This document shows positions 44,999 through 55,869 of a stretch of DNA of 64,000 nt, one piece after another (within the stretch, counting starts at the first letter, position 1; every line of letters begins with the position of its first letter). The translations under genes and the position numbers were made by a program. Source of the stretch: Sulfitobacter indolifex (GTDB taxonomy: Bacteria; Pseudomonadota; Alphaproteobacteria; Rhodobacterales; Rhodobacteraceae); NCBI RefSeq assembly GCF_022788655.1, contig NZ_CP084951.1, forward strand, positions 1,984,001 to 2,048,000, given 5' to 3'. Below the pieces are notes generated by a model. It made no database searches, was not told the DNA's origin, and worked only from the letters and a program-made list of their open reading frames with translations.

Positions 44999-45570
44999 GC
45001 CGTTTCCCTTTTGTCTTCCAGCGCCTTAGCGACCAGTGCCAATCCTGCGACCAGATAAATCGGCGTGCCAATCCCCAACATCAAAAGCCCCCCCAATTGC
45101 TGCGCGTCAAGGTCCGGCGCACGGCCACAGATCGCAGCATAGAGGTCACGCGGGGCGAGAATAATCAGCGCGCCTAGCAGCGTCATATGCATGGAGGTCA
45201 GCAGCAGCCCACCTGCCCCCGCCAACGGCGCGCCGCGCAGGCACCCGGCCCAGACCAGCAGCCCGGCCAAAGCGAAACTTAGCTGTTCAAGCAGCAGCCC
45301 CGGCCATCCGCTATCGGCCCAGCCGTGCAGCGCCGGCAGATGCCAGCCCCAGACCACGACAAACTCAACCACCGCGCCCAAAAGCGGCGACAGGGCGAAC
45401 ACCGCAGTTGCTTTGGGAAAGCCCAACACGAGCAGCGGCGCCACCACAGCCACCAGCCCCATATGCCGCAGCATGTGATGCGGGAAATCCGCGCCAAGCC
45501 ATTGCCCCAGCGGCAAAAGCCAGAGCAATGCCAGCAACGCCAGCCCGGCATATCCCAGCCCCACCCTCAT
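44995..45570 (-). CDS. ctaG: Cytochrome c oxidase assembly protein, CtaG (caa3 type)
   Basis: The 191-residue membrane protein has about six spans and matches caa3_CtaG: HHMLRHMGLVAVVAPLLVLG, VVVWGWHLPALHGWA and LLTSMHMTLLGALIILAPRDLY. CtaG of this type assists assembly of caa3 oxidases, possibly in copper delivery, and is unrelated to Cox11. It overlaps both neighbours by four bases. Confidence 0.9.
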   Translation of the reverse strand: MRVGLGYAGLALLALLWLLPLGQWLGADFPHHMLRHMGLVAVVAPLLVLGFPKATAVFALSPLLGAVVEFVVVWGWHLPALHGWADSGWPGLLLEQLSFALAGLLVWAGCLRGAPLAGAGGLLLTSMHMTLLGALIILAPRDLYAAICGRAPDLDAQQLGGLLMLGIGTPIYLVAGLALVAKALEDKRETA

Positions 45571-45968
45571 CCACAGCCGCCGATCAGCAGCACCGGCAGG
45601 GAGACATAGACCACCCCGATGAAAGAAATCACCGCCAACAAAAACGCCGCATGGCCAAGGAACTGGTGCCGGTCTTCGCTTGTGCCCGCGTCATTCTCCC
45701 ATTCCCGGTCGCGCCGCAAATCCCATTGCCGCCATGCCCCCCAAGCCAGCCAGAGGATCAGCGCCAATGCAAAAACCGTGCCGATGCCGATGCCCAGCCG
45801 CAGCAGCGCCACCGCCCCGGTCCCGCCCTTGGCACAGACCAGCGCGGTCGCCCCGTAAGAGGTCACGAAATGCACCGCCCAGATCAGCGGGCTGAAGGTG
45901 ATCCGCCACAGGCTCAGCGCCTCGGCGCGGAACTCATGGGCGTCTTCTTCGTCTCGGATGTCGCTCAT
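45567..45968 (-). CDS. Small membrane protein of the cytochrome oxidase operon
   Basis: ATG 45968 (MSDIRDEEDAHEF) overlaps the coxA-coxC stop by four bases and gives 133 residues. Three membrane segments are seen: SPLIWAVHFVTSYGATALV, LLRLGIGIGTVFALALILWLAWG and FLLAVISFIGVVYVSLPVLLI. The acidic start and the position between coxAC and ctaG suggest an oxidase subunit or assembly factor, perhaps subunit IV-like. No family can be named with certainty. A longer upstream frame is a shadow. Confidence 0.75.
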   Translation of the reverse strand: MSDIRDEEDAHEFRAEALSLWRITFSPLIWAVHFVTSYGATALVCAKGGTGAVALLRLGIGIGTVFALALILWLAWGAWRQWDLRRDREWENDAGTSEDRHQFLGHAAFLLAVISFIGVVYVSLPVLLIGGCG

Positions 45969-48529
45969 GTCAGCCACCCCGGCGCGAGGCCCAAGATCGC
46001 GGCGGTCACCAGCGCTTTGACAGCCATGAAATGCCAATAAAGCGTGACATTGCGCAGATCGGCGTCGTGGCGCGGGGTCAGCTTGCCAAATACGCTCCCG
46101 GCCAAGCAATAACCCTGCATCAACACGCCCGCGCTCAGATGCGCCACCAGCCAGACCATCAACGCCCACAGGATCGCGGGATAGACATGGGACGTCGGGT
46201 CAAGATCGCGCACGGCGGCCCAAGCGGCCACGCTTGCCGCCCCAGCGGCCAAGGGCCCCAAGACCAGCGCCACGCGGGCCAGCGCGACCTTTCCGCGCAC
46301 GTTCGCCTCGCGCGCCGCAAGCGTCAACGCCCAAGCCGCCACGCCCGCCAGCGCTGCCAAGACGACACAATGGCCCATGGGATGCAGCGCCCCCTCGGGT
46401 GGGAAATCGGATCGTGCTGTCCAGTAGAAAAAGAACCCGAAGACCACGCTGGCAAAGGCCGTGGCGTCCCCCAACATGGTGATCCACATGGCCCACCAGC
46501 CGACGGAATCCGGCCCCGAAGCATAGGTCGGCAGGCGCAGGCCAAGCCCCGCATCGCGCATCGCTTCCTTCGGAGGGCGGGCGGTGCTGGTCCAGAGCCA
46601 ATACATGATGCAGACGATGGCGAAGGCCCCGCAGATGATGGCGGGTGTGTAGATGTGGAAGGTCGGAAAGATAAACGCTCCGCCGGTGAAACCGGCAGCA
46701 AGGATGGTGATCCACGCAGGCCCGGTGACACGCTGCACATGCACGGGCTTGGCGTCGATCACGCTGGTCACGATGGTCTCACGCTGATGATCAGGCGCAT
46801 CTGGCAGATAGTAGCGGCCCGCGTCCATCCGTTCGACCAATAGCGGTTGATCCCACAGCGGATAGCGCGAGGTCACATGCGGGACCGAGCGCACGCCCCA
46901 CGCCTCCTCTGGCACTTCATGGGAGAACTCAAGCGTGCCGGCACCCCACGGGTTGCGCGGGATCTCACCTTGGGCCTTTTTCGGGCGCAGCAGGTCGTAA
47001 AGGAACACGGCAAAGCCCGCCGCGATGATGAAAGCCCCCAGCGTCGAGATCAGGTTAAGCCAGCCCCAGCCCGAACTTTCGGGATAGGTGAACACCCGCC
47101 GCGGCATGCCCATCAACCCGGTTAGGTGCATCGGCAGAAAGGTAATGTTGAAGCCCGAGAAGATCAGCCAGAACGCCCAGAGGCCCAAGCGTTCGCTCAG
47201 CAGCTTCTTGGCGATGAAGGGATAGAAATAATAGACCCCGGCGATCACTGGGAAGACCATGCCGCCGAAAAGGGTGTAATGTAGATGTGCCACGATGAAA
47301 TAGGTGTCATGCACCTGCCAGTTAAACGGCACGATGGCCAGCATCACCCCCGTCAGCCCGCCCGCGACAAATATTGCCAGCGCGCCGGCGATCCAGAGCA
47401 TCGGCAGCGTCAGCTTCACCCGCCCCACCATCAGCGTGGCGACAAAAGCGAAGATTTGGATGCCGGTGGGGATCACAACCGCCTCAGACGCAGCCGAGAA
47501 GAAGCCGAGGCTGATCTGCGGCAGCCCGGTGGTGAACATGTGGTGCACCCAAAGGCCGAAGCTGAGGAACCCGGTGCCCACCGCGCTCAGCACGATCCAC
47601 GAATAGCCCACGATGGGCCGCTGCGCGACAGTGGGCACGATCATCGCAGCGATGGCGATGGAGGGCAGGAAGACGATATAGACCTCGGGATGCCCGAAGA
47701 TCCAAAAGAGGTGCTGCCATAGGATCGGATCACCGCCGCGTGTCGGATCGAAGAACGGCCAGTCAAAGGACCGCTCCAGCTCGAAAAGGAAATCCCCGGC
47801 GATAAGCGGCGGAAAGGCGAAAAGGATCATGCCCCCCACAACCAACACATACCACGCATAGAGCGGCATAATGTTAACGCGCATCCCCGGCGGACGGCAT
47901 TTCAGCGCGCCGACGATCAACTCAACCGCCGCCGCGATGGAGGCAACTTCGATGAAGCTCAGCCCCAAAAGCCAGACATCGGGGCCGATCCCCTCTTCTT
48001 TGGTGGCAAGCGGCGGGTACATGAACCAGCCCGCCTTGGGCGCGGCATCAAACAGCAATGAGCCCAGAACGAAACAGCCGCCAATTAGAAAACACCAGTA
48101 TCCATAAGCAGATAGCCGGGGAAACGGCATGTCCCGCGCGCCGAGGAAGGCCGGCAGCAACAGGATCGATATCGCCTCAAACATCGGCACGGCGAAAAGA
48201 AACATCATCGCCGAGCCGTGCATGGTGAAGAACTGGTTAAACCGATCCGCGTCTAGAAAGGTCATGTCTGGAAAGGCCAGTTGCACCCGCATCAAGAGCG
48301 CCACCACCCCTGCGATCAGCATGAAGGCCAGCGCCGTCAGCGCATACCATTTGCCCACTTCGGAGTTATTGACCGCAGTGACATAGCGCCAGCCTTCCGG
48401 CGTCTTCCACGCCGCGCGCAACTCCTCGGCGCCGCGCTGCTGCTCGGCCTGCGGTACCGGTTCGGCCAGGGCCGCCTCGCTTGGCGGATATGGCCCTTCG
48501 GCCATGGGGAGCGATGCGGGTTTTGTCAT
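45965..48529 (-). CDS. Fused cytochrome c oxidase subunits I and III (caa3 type)
   Basis: The 854-residue protein has subunit I at residues ~50-560 (FGHPEVYIVFLPSIA with the His-Tyr active-site pair, HMFTTGLP, the haem/CuB site HLHYTLFGG) and a subunit III-like part at ~640-850 with five to six spans. It reduces O2 to water and pumps protons. Fusion of CtaD and CtaE occurs in several caa3 oxidases. Neighbouring genes overlap by four bases each side, making a tight operon that starts at coxB. Confidence 0.93.
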   Translation of the reverse strand: MTKPASLPMAEGPYPPSEAALAEPVPQAEQQRGAEELRAAWKTPEGWRYVTAVNNSEVGKWYALTALAFMLIAGVVALLMRVQLAFPDMTFLDADRFNQFFTMHGSAMMFLFAVPMFEAISILLLPAFLGARDMPFPRLSAYGYWCFLIGGCFVLGSLLFDAAPKAGWFMYPPLATKEEGIGPDVWLLGLSFIEVASIAAAVELIVGALKCRPPGMRVNIMPLYAWYVLVVGGMILFAFPPLIAGDFLFELERSFDWPFFDPTRGGDPILWQHLFWIFGHPEVYIVFLPSIAIAAMIVPTVAQRPIVGYSWIVLSAVGTGFLSFGLWVHHMFTTGLPQISLGFFSAASEAVVIPTGIQIFAFVATLMVGRVKLTLPMLWIAGALAIFVAGGLTGVMLAIVPFNWQVHDTYFIVAHLHYTLFGGMVFPVIAGVYYFYPFIAKKLLSERLGLWAFWLIFSGFNITFLPMHLTGLMGMPRRVFTYPESSGWGWLNLISTLGAFIIAAGFAVFLYDLLRPKKAQGEIPRNPWGAGTLEFSHEVPEEAWGVRSVPHVTSRYPLWDQPLLVERMDAGRYYLPDAPDHQRETIVTSVIDAKPVHVQRVTGPAWITILAAGFTGGAFIFPTFHIYTPAIICGAFAIVCIMYWLWTSTARPPKEAMRDAGLGLRLPTYASGPDSVGWWAMWITMLGDATAFASVVFGFFFYWTARSDFPPEGALHPMGHCVVLAALAGVAAWALTLAAREANVRGKVALARVALVLGPLAAGAASVAAWAAVRDLDPTSHVYPAILWALMVWLVAHLSAGVLMQGYCLAGSVFGKLTPRHDADLRNVTLYWHFMAVKALVTAAILGLAPGWLT

Positions 48530-49497
48530 GTCAGCCCCTTGAGATAAGCAACCAGCGCGCGCAGGTCTTCGGGCGCGATGTGGTCATAGCTTGGCATGGC
48601 GACCTCGGGTTTCAGGCTTTCGGTATGGGCGATGAAGCGGGCGAAATCTTCTTCGCTGCCGTTCAGAATGCCAGCACCGATGCTTCTCCGGCTGCCGACA
48701 TGGGTCAGATCCGGCCCCACCTGCCCCACCGCCCGTGTGCCGCGCACGCTATGGCAAGCGCCGCAGCCCTCGCGGGCAAAGACCTGCGCACCACGAACGG
48801 CCTCTCCATTGGCGGGCGCGGGGGCTGCCTCGGCCTCAGCCGTCAACCACTCGGCAAAGTCTTCGGGTGTCATCACCACCGTCTCGAATGCCATCAATGC
48901 ATGGGACGCGCCGCAGAATTCGGCGCATTGCCCCCGGTAAACGCCCGGCTCTTCAGGCAGGAACGACAGATACGTCTCGCGCCCCGGGATCATATCAACC
49001 TTGCCGCCAAGGGCGGGCACCCAGAAGGCATGGATCACCTTATGCGCGTTCAGCACCAGCCCGGTGCGCCGTCCCGTAGGCAGCCGCAACTCATTGGCCG
49101 AGGTCACGCGGCTGCCGTCGGGCAGCTCATAGTCCACGCGCCACCACCATTGTTCAGCCGTGATATGAACCTTGAGGCCCGGATCAGCGTCGCGTTGCGG
49201 TTTCATCATCGGCAGGCTGTAGGTCAGCAAGGCGCCCAGCAAGATCACCGGGAAAATCACCCCGCCGCCGACGATCAGTATCTCCCCCCAGCGACGCGGC
49301 ATCTCGCGCGGCTCCACGCGGGTCACATAGACAAAGATCGCCCCCAGCGTGAGCCAAAGCAGCACTGCCCCGCCAAACATCACCCAGATGAGCGACAGCA
49401 CATCCTGCGCGTCGCGCCCGGCGGGGTTTAGAACCGATTGCCGCCCTTCGCAGGCCGAAAGCGCCAACAGGCTCAGGCAAATCAGCATCAGGCGCAT
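48526..49497 (-). CDS. coxB: Cytochrome c oxidase subunit II with fused cytochrome c domain
   Basis: ATG 49497 (MRLMLICLSLLALSAC), with GGAG eight bases upstream, begins a lipoprotein signal (SAC). Two TM helices follow, then the CuA domain (VPALGGKVDMIPGRET, CAEFCGASHALM) and a C-terminal cytochrome c with CGACH and MPSYD. Fusion of cytochrome c to subunit II defines caa3 oxidases. A start at 49530 is possible but would spoil the signal. It is the first gene of the operon. Confidence 0.95.
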   Translation of the reverse strand: MRLMLICLSLLALSACEGRQSVLNPAGRDAQDVLSLIWVMFGGAVLLWLTLGAIFVYVTRVEPREMPRRWGEILIVGGGVIFPVILLGALLTYSLPMMKPQRDADPGLKVHITAEQWWWRVDYELPDGSRVTSANELRLPTGRRTGLVLNAHKVIHAFWVPALGGKVDMIPGRETYLSFLPEEPGVYRGQCAEFCGASHALMAFETVVMTPEDFAEWLTAEAEAAPAPANGEAVRGAQVFAREGCGACHSVRGTRAVGQVGPDLTHVGSRRSIGAGILNGSEEDFARFIAHTESLKPEVAMPSYDHIAPEDLRALVAYLKGLT

Positions 49498-49622
49498 GGT
49501 GTTGGCTCCGTCATCCTGTTCAAGCGTCACGCAGAATTCGCGTCAGAGTGGCACAGGCAGCCGCGGTAGAATAGGGCCGCCATAGGCAAAACTGGCCGCA
49601 GAAACCCACGGCCAGAAGATTT

Positions 49623-50777
49623 TTACTGGCCGAGGGCCTGACCCAGATCGGCACCAAGGTCTTCGACATCCTCGATCCCGACCGACAGCCGCAACAGCCC
49701 TTCAGGGATCCCGGTATGTGGCTCAATCGTGTGGCGATGCTCGACAAGGCTTTCGACACCCCCAAGCGAGGTGGCGCGGTGGAAAAGCTGCAACCGCCCG
49801 GCGGCTTTCAGCGCCGCTTCGGCCCCGCCTTTGACGACAAAAGACAGCAGCCCGCCAAAACCGCCGCTCATCTGCTGGGCGGCAAGGGCATGGCCGGGAT
49901 GGTCTGGCAGGCCGGGGTACATCACCTGTTCCACCTGCGGGTGGTCCGACAAAAACTCTGCCAAGATCATGGCATTGCGAGACATTTCGCGCATCCTGAG
50001 CGGCAAGGTGCGCATCCCGCGCGCCAGCAACCACGCCTCCATCGGGCCGATCACGGCACCGGCCTCGTTACGGTCATCGCGGATCATCTGCCAGCGCGCC
50101 GCGCCCGTATCATTGGTGGCCAAAGACCCGGCCAAAACGTCGGAGTGGCCGTTGATCCCTTTGGTTGCCGAATGCATAACAATATCCGCGCCATGCTCCA
50201 GCGGATGGCTCAGCACCGGCGACGCGGCGGTGCTGTCGACGACCAGCGTCGCACCCACCTCATGCGCGGCGGCAGCGGCCCCGGCGATATCGGTGATCCG
50301 CAGCCACGGGTTCGATGGCGTCTCGATCAAACACAGGTCGGGCTTTTCGGCGCGGCATAGCGCGGCGAAGGCGTCAAGATCGCTCGCATCCACCTCATGC
50401 AACGCAATTTGCCGACGGGTGCAAAAATCGCGGATCCATTTCGTCGTGCCCCAGTAAATCTGGCTTTGCACCACCACACTCGCGCCATTGGGCACGGTGC
50501 GGAACACCGCCGCGATTGCGGCCATGCCTGAGGGGAAGATCAGCGTCTCTTCCGCCCCTTCGAGCGCGTTCAAGATACGCTCCGCCACGCGGGTATTTTC
50601 GTTATGTGAGCGCAGGTAGACATTGGCGGGGTTCACCAGATCGTAATTCTCGTCCCGCAGATAGGTGGTGGCGAATTGCACCGGCGGCACAACCCCGCCC
50701 GAGGCTGGATCAACGGCCCCGGCGGCTTGGGCCGCGATGGTGGCAGGGTGCAGGTTTGGTTTGGGGGGCTGGGCCAA
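49623..50777 (-). CDS. PLP-dependent trans-sulfuration enzyme (cystathionine gamma-synthase/lyase family)
   Basis: This enzyme has the PLP lysine in HSATKGINGHSDVLAG, the YLRSHNENTRVAERILNALEGAEE motif of the Cys/Met metabolism family, and STAASPVLSHPLEHGAD. It would make or break cystathionine or a related thioether. The inferred start is TTG 50777, nine bases after CGGAGAA, giving 384 residues; the upstream frame to 50849 is not family-like. The exact substrate cannot be told from motifs. Confidence 0.9.
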   Translation of the reverse strand: MAQPPKPNLHPATIAAQAAGAVDPASGGVVPPVQFATTYLRDENYDLVNPANVYLRSHNENTRVAERILNALEGAEETLIFPSGMAAIAAVFRTVPNGASVVVQSQIYWGTTKWIRDFCTRRQIALHEVDASDLDAFAALCRAEKPDLCLIETPSNPWLRITDIAGAAAAAHEVGATLVVDSTAASPVLSHPLEHGADIVMHSATKGINGHSDVLAGSLATNDTGAARWQMIRDDRNEAGAVIGPMEAWLLARGMRTLPLRMREMSRNAMILAEFLSDHPQVEQVMYPGLPDHPGHALAAQQMSGGFGGLLSFVVKGGAEAALKAAGRLQLFHRATSLGGVESLVEHRHTIEPHTGIPEGLLRLSVGIEDVEDLGADLGQALGQ

Positions 50778-50945
50778 GGTTGTTCTCCGACAGGTAGTTT
50801 GCCCAAGTCGTATACAAAGCAACAAGCCGGGGCAAATGCGATCACGCACAGTGCTTTCGCGTCACGCTTGGGTGAGCGTGCCGCCTCGCCCCTTGATCAG
50901 ACCGCCGAACATGTCACCTTTGGGGCAAGCAAATTGGAGAGCCAC

Positions 50946-52157
50946 ATGGCCATCGAACGCATTACCTTCCCCGGCCCAGATGGCACGGAACTGTCCGCAC
51001 GGCTGGACATGCCCGAGGGGCCGCATCTGGCGACTGCCCTCTTCGCGCATTGTTTTACCTGCGGCAAAGACATGCCCGCCGCGCGGCGCATCGCGGGGCG
51101 GCTGGCGGCGATGGGGATCGCGGTGCTGCGGTTTGATTTCACCGGGCTCGGGCATTCGGGCGGCGAGTTTGAGAACACGTCGTTCTCCTCCAACGTCGAT
51201 GATCTGATCGCCGCTTGCAGCTACCTTTCCAGCCGCGACATGGCCCCGGCGCTGCTGATCGGTCATTCGCTCGGCGGGGCGGCGGTGCTGAAAGCGGCCA
51301 CGCAACTGTCGCATGTCAAAGCGGTCGCCACGCTCGGCGCGCCCTTTGATCCGGCCCATGTGACCCATAATTTCGCCGAAAGCTTGCCTGAAATTTCGGC
51401 CAAGGGCAGCGCCGAGGTTAATCTTGGCGGGCGGCCTTTTACCATCAGTCAGGGCTTTATCGAGGACGTCCAAGGGGCCACCCTTGCGCCAGATATTGCC
51501 AAGCTGAAAGCCGCGTTGCTGGTGCTCCACGCCCCGCGCGATGAGATCGTCAGCATCGACAATGCGAGCCAGATTTTCATGGCCGCGAAACACCCCAAAA
51601 GCTTCGTCACGCTGGACGATGCCGACCACCTCATCACCCGCGCAGGCGATGCGGAATATGCGGCCGAGATTATCGCCACTTGGGCCGACCGCTATATGGC
51701 GCTGAAATCCCCCGCCCCGCCCCCCGGCGCGCCCGAAGGGATTGTGCGGGTAAGCGAAGCCGACCCCGATGGCTTTTTGCAAGACGTGAATGCAGGCCCG
51801 CATCACCACGCGCTGGCAGATGAACCGCTGGCCTACGGCGGCACCAATCGCGGCATGTCGCCCTATGGATTTTTGTCGGCGGGGCTTGGCGCCTGCACGT
51901 CGATGACGATCCGCATGTATGCTCGGCGCAAAGGTTGGCCGCTGACGGGTGTGAGCGTGGACGTGTGCCACGATAAAGTCCACGCGCAGGATGCCGGGAC
52001 TGGTGCGGCGGAGAAGATCGACACGTGGCGGCGGCGTATCCGGCTGGAGGGGGATTTGAGCGAGGAGCAACGGCAACGGCTGTTGGAGATTGCGGATAAG
52101 TGCCCGGTGCATAGGACGTTAGAGCGGAGTTCGACGGTGCTGACGGAGTTGTTGTAA
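50946..52157 (+). CDS. Fused alpha/beta hydrolase and OsmC-like protein
   Basis: ATG 50946 after TTGGAGA gives 403 residues. The N-terminal alpha/beta hydrolase (~1-255) has the nucleophile elbow GHSLGG and GHSGGEF; the C-terminal OsmC domain (~275-400) has GACTSMTIRMYARRK and DKCPVHRTLE with the two peroxidatic cysteines. OsmC proteins reduce organic hydroperoxides. This bifunctional fusion is recurrent in proteobacteria, but the hydrolase substrate is unknown. The long frame from 50676 lacks a ribosome site. Confidence 0.92.
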   Translation: MAIERITFPGPDGTELSARLDMPEGPHLATALFAHCFTCGKDMPAARRIAGRLAAMGIAVLRFDFTGLGHSGGEFENTSFSSNVDDLIAACSYLSSRDMAPALLIGHSLGGAAVLKAATQLSHVKAVATLGAPFDPAHVTHNFAESLPEISAKGSAEVNLGGRPFTISQGFIEDVQGATLAPDIAKLKAALLVLHAPRDEIVSIDNASQIFMAAKHPKSFVTLDDADHLITRAGDAEYAAEIIATWADRYMALKSPAPPPGAPEGIVRVSEADPDGFLQDVNAGPHHHALADEPLAYGGTNRGMSPYGFLSAGLGACTSMTIRMYARRKGWPLTGVSVDVCHDKVHAQDAGTGAAEKIDTWRRRIRLEGDLSEEQRQRLLEIADKCPVHRTLERSSTVLTELL

Positions 52158-52473
52158 GAACGATGAGACCGGTCACAGCCCGGAATCAAGCCGCAGGCGC
52201 CGGGCCATCGCCTGCCCGTCCGTCACGCCAAAGGCGTGCCGACAGACATTGGCGCACCTTTGGTGCGACGGGTAGGCGATTTGGTGAGGCTGGGTGCGCG
52301 TCTGTAAAGTCATCCCAAGGCTGCCCCATAAAGTGGCACGAGGCCACGTTTGCATCGCCAACCCACGGGCAGGCGTTGGCCCTCACCACCCCATAACCCC
52401 CTCACACTTGTCCTTAACCCCAAGTCAGTCTATGCCGCCCCTGACCCTTCCCCTGTCCTAAAAAGGTGCGCGC
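52158..52473. other. Intergenic stretch between the OsmC fusion and purB
   Basis: No gene is seen in 316 bp. It holds the nested-hairpin repeat at 52207-52280 and a possible partial echo of its right arm near 52,370. Confidence 0.6.
52207..52280. repeat. Palindromic element with nested hairpins
   Basis: Outer 14-base arms (ATCGCCTGCCCGTC and GACGGGTAGGCGAT, one G-U) enclose two perfect hairpins: CACGCC-AAA-GGCGTG (52224-52238) and CGCACC-TTT-GGTGCG (52253-52267). The AAA and TTT loops are complementary. Confidence 0.8.
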
Positions 52474-53778
<1,305 letters not shown>

Positions 53779-53851
53779 GGCAAAGATCGTAACGCTTTGA
53801 GATTGGCGCAGACGGGTGTACCCTGTCTGCGCCTGTCAAAGGAGCAATACA

Positions 53852-54010
53852 ATGAGACTCGCACTGACACTCGGCGCCCTCATGGCGCTCACGGCCCCCT
53901 CCCTCGTCCTCGCATCGGGCTGCGAACATGACAAACAGGTCATGACCTGCGCCGAGGGGATGAAACTCGACACCAGCAGCGGCACCTGTGTGCCGGACGC
54001 CACCGCTTAA
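53852..54010 (+). CDS. Small exported cysteine-containing protein
   Basis: ATG 53852, after AAAGGAG, opens a 52-residue protein with a signal peptide (LTLGALMALTAPSLVLAS) and a mature part of about 30 residues with four cysteines (GCEHDKQVMTC, GTCVPDATA). The spacing suggests two disulfides in the periplasm. Similar tiny proteins with an ASGC...C...C pattern occur near purB in Rhodobacterales. Function unknown. Confidence 0.75.
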   Translation: MRLALTLGALMALTAPSLVLASGCEHDKQVMTCAEGMKLDTSSGTCVPDATA

Positions 54011-54236
54011 GGCGACAACCTTGCAACAGCGCCACCGCGCGTGGTCTGAATTGATCGACGCGTGAACGATCCCTGTTGCCCTGCGTTAACCACTCCCAGA
54101 TGGGCAGGGGCCGGCTTCGGTCACGGGGAACGCTAGGGCTGACAGCGGCTGACCCCGGCTGATGGCTTGCGCCATGACTTGTTGCGCCCGTCTGTGCAGG
54201 CTATGTCAGGAAAAGTTTAACAGCCTGTCAGAGCCC

Positions 54237-55145
54237 ATGTCGGACCAAGCCACAACAGTCAAAAAGCCCTATCCCTTCGGCCGCCGTGCGCGGCATTACC
54301 TAAGCAATCTGCTGATCGTCGGGATCATCCGCACGGCTTTGGCCCTGCCCTATAAGGCGCGGCTCAGCTTTGTCGGCGCTTTGGTGCAGCATGTCATCGC
54401 CCCGCTCGCGGGCTACCGTCGCCGCGCGCTCGACAATCTTGAGCATGTCTGGCCCGAGATGCCGCTGGCCCGCCGCAAGGAAATCGCCACGCGTTGCCTG
54501 AACAACCTCGGCCGGTCCTTTATCGAAAACTACTCGGCCAATGATTTTCCCAAACGCATGGCCGAGGCCACACCGCGCGGCGACGGCATGGCAGCATTGG
54601 AAGAGGCCAACCTAAAGGGCCAGCCCGTGATCCTCGTGACTGGGCATTACGGCAATTACGAAGCGGCGCGGGCGGCCCTCGTGGCGCGCGGCTATGACAT
54701 CGGCGGGCTCTACCGCGAGATGAAGAACCCCTATTTCAACGCGCATTACGTCAAAACGCTTGAGGCCTTCGGCGGCCCGGTGTTCCCACAAGGGCGGCGC
54801 GGCACAGCGGGTTTCGTGCGGCATTTGAAACAGGGCGGACGGCTGGTGCTGCTGTTCGACCAACACGTCATCCGCGCGCCGATCCTCGACTTTATCGGCC
54901 AACCTGCCCGCACGGCGATTTCGGCGGCGGAATTGGCGCTGCGCTATGATGCGCTGTTGATCCCGTTTTACGGCATCCGACAAGACGATGGGGTGAGCTT
55001 TGACGTGGTGCTAGAGGCCCCCGTACCGCATAGCGATCCGATGACCATGACGCAGGCGCTGAACGACAGCTTGACCGCGCAGGTCACCAAGACACCTGAG
55101 CAGTGGTTCTGGGTTCACCGCCGCTGGCGCCCGCACGAGACGTAA
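54237..55145 (+). CDS. Lipid A biosynthesis acyltransferase (LpxL/HtrB-like)
   Basis: The likely start is ATG 54237 (MSDQATTVKKPYPF), giving 302 residues; the frame is open from 54162. It has the late acyltransferase pattern: VTGHYGNYEAARAAL (HxxxxE catalytic motif), GGLYREMKNPYFNA and FDQHVIRAPILDFIGQPART. It adds a secondary acyl chain to the lipid A precursor at the inner membrane. Start is uncertain because ribosome sites are weak in both cases. Confidence 0.88.
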   Translation: MSDQATTVKKPYPFGRRARHYLSNLLIVGIIRTALALPYKARLSFVGALVQHVIAPLAGYRRRALDNLEHVWPEMPLARRKEIATRCLNNLGRSFIENYSANDFPKRMAEATPRGDGMAALEEANLKGQPVILVTGHYGNYEAARAALVARGYDIGGLYREMKNPYFNAHYVKTLEAFGGPVFPQGRRGTAGFVRHLKQGGRLVLLFDQHVIRAPILDFIGQPARTAISAAELALRYDALLIPFYGIRQDDGVSFDVVLEAPVPHSDPMTMTQALNDSLTAQVTKTPEQWFWVHRRWRPHET

Positions 55146-55158
55146 CGGCAGCCGCGGT

Positions 55159-55869
55159 TTATTTGCTGCGCGCTGCCGCCAGAATAGCGCCCGGCCCGCC
55201 CTTCTCTTGGCGTTGAATGATCACCACAACAGGCAGATCACCCTCGGCCTTCGCGCTCAGCGACAGGGGTGCCGACCCGTCCCATTCCGCCAAGACCTGC
55301 CAATCTTGGACGACATTGCTGTGTTCCATAAGATTGCCCGCATTCTCGCCGCGGGTGACCTTGGTCCGCTCCATCGGGGAGTAGCGCAGCATATGCACAT
55401 GCATCGGTTCCGATGCCGCGGCCAACGGCTCTGCTTCAATTTGAACTGCGTCGCCTGAGCGGATGATCGCCAGCGCCACGCGCGGCGCGGCCTCAGCATG
55501 TTTCTCGACCGCGTCCATCAACTTCATCGGTTTGGCGCCCACGATATCCGTTTGCCCCTGCACGATCAGCTCCGGCGTATAGACACTGCGCCGCCCGCCC
55601 ACGGCAGCATAGCCGCGTTGACGCTCCGCATGGGCCGGATCGCCAAACGGGTCTTTCCAGCCGATATAATCCCAATAGTCCACATGCAGCGCCAGCGCGA
55701 TGATATCCTCCCGCTCGGCCAGTTCGGCCAGCATTTCATCGGCAGCGGGACAAGAGGAACAGCCCTGAGAGGTAAAGAGTTCGACCACAACAGGCTGATC
55801 CTGCTGGGCCTGCGAAGGCGCGGCCAGCAGGATCAGGGCGGTGAGAACAGGATAAATCAGGGGCTTCAT
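55159..55869 (-). CDS. DUF1223 secreted thioredoxin-like protein
   Basis: ATG 55869 (MKPLIYPVLTALILLAAPS) gives a signal peptide and 236 residues. The mature protein begins with VVVELFTSQGCSSCPAADEML, whose CSSC is the thioredoxin-like active site, followed by DYWDYIGWKDPFG, RQRGYAAVGGRRSVYTPELIVQGQ. The family is exported and common in alphaproteobacteria, with a role still unknown. It converges with the LpxL gene with 13 bp between the stops. Confidence 0.9.
   Translation of the reverse strand: MKPLIYPVLTALILLAAPSQAQQDQPVVVELFTSQGCSSCPAADEMLAELAEREDIIALALHVDYWDYIGWKDPFGDPAHAERQRGYAAVGGRRSVYTPELIVQGQTDIVGAKPMKLMDAVEKHAEAAPRVALAIIRSGDAVQIEAEPLAAASEPMHVHMLRYSPMERTKVTRGENAGNLMEHSNVVQDWQVLAEWDGSAPLSLSAKAEGDLPVVVIIQRQEKGGPGAILAAARSK

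Noticed and set aside
50676..50945. N-terminal extension of the hydrolase-OsmC protein
   Set aside because: It overlaps the divergent PLP enzyme gene and lacks hydrolase homology; ATG 50946 has a good ribosome site.
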